From the NCBI GenBank assembly GCA_023700885.1, contig JAMPYA010000092.1:1-8068 (forward strand): DNA of 8,068 nt, written 5' to 3'. Of the stretch, positions 6,934 to 8,068 are shown piece after piece (within the stretch, counting starts at the first letter, position 1; the number at the start of each line of letters is the position of its first letter). Both the position numbers and the translations under genes were made by a program. The notes below the pieces were generated by a model. The model searched no databases and was not told the DNA's origin. It was given only the letters and a program-made list of their open reading frames with translations. This DNA is from Flavobacteriaceae bacterium (GTDB lineage: Bacteria > Bacteroidota > Bacteroidia > Flavobacteriales > Flavobacteriaceae).

Positions 6934-7340
6934 CTATGAATTTAAAAATTTTGCACCTATTTTACAATGTGCCTTAGATTGGTTAATATCAAAATAAGTA
7001 TTTGAAATTTTTCTAATACTATAGTTTATATTCAAAAAACCTGAATTAACTTTAAATATATATCCTAGTCCAAATCCAAGTAAATTTAAATTTGTAGTAT
7101 TAATTTGATTCTTTGATGTTTTATAATCGTTTATAGAGTAGATTTAAGAATCAGCAGAAGTCATCAATAGGTATTCAAAATTAAAAATACTATAAGTGAT
7201 TACTTTTTAGAAATGCTATCAGTAGAGATAATTTTTAGCTTCCAAATATGTGCATGAAAATTTAAAAAAAACAATCCTCCAAAAAAAGTATATATATATG
7301 GTGTAAAATTGGACTTCAACAACTTGTTTTTTATAAGATT
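6934..7340 (-). pseudogene. C-terminal fragment of an outer-membrane beta-barrel protein, broken
   Basis: This otherwise gene-free stretch holds a decayed reading frame on the minus strand. From 7340 it reads KNKLLKSNFTPYIYTFFGG, then LFFLNFHAHIWKLKIISTDS and ISKK, and hits TAA at 7200-7202. A one-base shift at the T5 run 7204-7208 restores VITYSIFNFEYLLMTSADS, then an in-frame TAA at 7144-7146. The frame resumes as IYSINDYKTSKNQINTTN, LNLLGFGLGYIFKVNSG, FLNINYSIRKISNTYFDINQ and SKAHCKIGAKF, stopping at 6934-6936. Alternating hydrophobic/polar strands, GFGLGYIF and a terminal KF are typical of outer-membrane barrels, possibly of the FadL/OmpP1 or a similar porin type; I cannot fix the family. 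No start codon or signal peptide is present, and only about 135 residues remain. It ends close to the rpsL promoter. Confidence 0.65.
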
Positions 7341-7404
7341 TTAAAGGATGAAAGATATAAAATCTACCCTACTTAAAAACTTTTAAAAATTTAATTATTA
7401 GGAG

Positions 7405-7435
7405 TTTGTTTAACGTAAAAATATTTCTAACTTTG
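7405..7435 (+). promoter_or_regulatory. Promoter of the rpsL (str) operon
   Basis: TTTG (7405-7408) and TAACTTTG (7428-7435), separated by 19 nt, match both elements of the Bacteroidota housekeeping promoter consensus. The expected start is near 7440, giving a leader of about 50 nt before the rpsL ATG. Confidence 0.85.
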
Positions 7436-7437
7436 CA

Positions 7438-7460
7438 AACTCTTTAAAAATATGAGAGTT
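7438..7460 (+). promoter_or_regulatory. Small hairpin at the start of the rpsL leader
   Basis: AACTCT (7438-7443) pairs with AGAGTT (7455-7460), with a possible extra T-G pair inside and a loop of about 9-11 nt rich in A. It would form at the very 5' end of the transcript. It may stabilise the mRNA or be a protein-binding leader; such a short stem can also arise by chance. Confidence 0.3.
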
Positions 7461-7493
7461 AAAAGAAAAACAAGTAATTAACAACAAATTAGT

Positions 7494-7871
7494 ATGCCAA
7501 CTATTCAACAATTAGTAAGAACAGGAAGAGCCAAATTAACTAAGAAGAGCAAATCGGCTGCTTTAGATTCTTGCCCACAACGAAGAGGGGTATGTACACG
7601 TGTTTACACTACAACACCAAAAAAACCGAATTCAGCTATGCGTAAAGTAGCGCGTGTTCGTTTAACAAATGGTAATGAGGTAAATGCTTACATTCCTGGT
7701 GAGGGGCACAATCTACAAGAGCACTCGATAGTATTAGTAAGAGGCGGAAGGGTAAAAGATTTACCAGGTGTTAGATACCACATTGTACGTGGTGCGTTAG
7801 ATACTGCCGGTGTTAACGGTAGAAATCAACGAAGATCTAAATATGGTACTAAACGCCCTAAAAAAAAGTAA
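7494..7871 (+). CDS. rpsL: 30S ribosomal protein S12
   Basis: The 125-residue protein is S12 throughout: MPTIQQLVR start, SCPQRRGVCTRVYTTTPKKPNSAMRK core, GEGHNLQEHS, and GGRVKDLPGVRYHIVRGALD. S12 sits at the decoding centre of the small subunit and affects translational accuracy. Lys43 (in TPKKPNSA) and Lys88 (in RVKDLPG) are the wild-type residues whose substitution commonly gives streptomycin resistance, so the allele looks sensitive at these sites. Asp89 is the position modified by RimO in other bacteria. The basic tail GTKRPKKK is normal. No Shine-Dalgarno is seen before ATG, where AACAAATTAGT is A-rich as is common in this phylum. It is the first gene of a str operon, 24 nt before rpsG. 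Confidence 0.99.
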   Translation: MPTIQQLVRTGRAKLTKKSKSAALDSCPQRRGVCTRVYTTTPKKPNSAMRKVARVRLTNGNEVNAYIPGEGHNLQEHSIVLVRGGRVKDLPGVRYHIVRGALDTAGVNGRNQRRSKYGTKRPKKK

Positions 7872-7895
7872 TCTAAAAACTTTTAAAGAAAAGAC

Positions 7896-8068
7896 ATGAG
7901 AAAAAGAGCGGCCAAAAAAAGATTTCTTTTACCGGATCCAAAATTTAACGACCAATTAGTAACACGTTTTGTGAACATGTTAATGTGGGATGGTAAAAAG
8001 TCTGTAGCTTTTAAAGTATTTTATGATGCTTTAGAACTCGTAGAACAACGCAAAAATAATGATGAGAA
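7896..8068 (+). CDS. rpsG: 30S ribosomal protein S7, N-terminal part (cut by window edge)
   Basis: The ATG at 7896 opens a frame that runs to the window end and reads MRKRAAKKRFLLPDPKF, then NDQLVTRFVNMLMWDGKKS and VAFKVFYDALELVEQR. This is the S7 N-terminus (RRxxAxKR..PDPxF, then VxxFVNxLMxDGKKS). S7 nucleates assembly of the 30S head by binding 16S rRNA and, in E. coli, represses the str operon. It begins 24 nt after the rpsL stop with an A/G-rich AAAGAAAAGAC upstream. Codons 1-57 are present; fusA probably follows outside the window. Confidence 0.97.
   Translation, partial: MRKRAAKKRFLLPDPKFNDQLVTRFVNMLMWDGKKSVAFKVFYDALELVEQRKNNDE

Noticed and set aside
7280..7300. TA dinucleotide run as a repeat or structural element
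   Set aside because: It is only about six TA steps in an AT-rich region and reads as part of the barrel pseudogene (PYIYTFF).
1..8068. CRISPR array, tRNA genes or a complete multi-gene defence system
   Set aside because: There are no regularly spaced repeats of suitable length, no tRNA-like cloverleaf noticed by eye, and no nuclease/helicase gene cluster; only a lone RhuM-Fic gene is present.

Overview
The window looks like chromosomal DNA of a marine or freshwater Flavobacteriia-type member of the Bacteroidota. It is AT-rich. It carries a SusC/SusD outer-membrane pair, which is a hallmark of the phylum. It uses the Bacteroidota promoter form (TTTG, about 19 nt, TAnnTTTG), and Shine-Dalgarno sequences are weak or absent.

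Left part (1-2045) is an accessory block. It opens with a REP-associated (RayT / Y1-type HUH) transposase that runs in from beyond the left edge. Next come a short array of 14-bp repeats and a RhuM-Fic fusion gene with an apparently near-leaderless promoter. A decayed second copy of the transposase follows. The decayed copy keeps part of the coding region, lacks about 120 nt near the C-terminus, and still carries the same sequence just past the stop codon. The Fic gene is therefore bracketed by two directly oriented copies of one transposase unit.

Middle part (2067-6822, minus strand) is a two-gene susC-susD operon. A probable promoter lies just before susC, the two genes are 12 nt apart, and a strong rho-independent terminator follows susD. 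The products form an outer-membrane TonB-dependent transporter and its surface lipoprotein lid. No hydrolase, peptidase, sigma/anti-sigma pair or hybrid sensor is visible next to them, so the substrate cannot be named. The SusC barrel carries a perfect DxDxDGxxD calcium-loop motif.

Right part (6823-8068) starts with a gene-free stretch of about 580 bp. On the minus strand it hides a broken fragment of an outer-membrane beta-barrel gene, with one frameshift, one in-frame stop and no start. After it come a clear promoter, rpsL (ribosomal protein S12, complete) and the start of rpsG (S7), i.e. the beginning of a str operon continuing past the right edge.

I see no tRNA, rRNA, CRISPR array or complete new defence system. 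The most unusual material is the RayT / Fic / RayT-remnant block and the unannotated barrel pseudogene upstream of rpsL.
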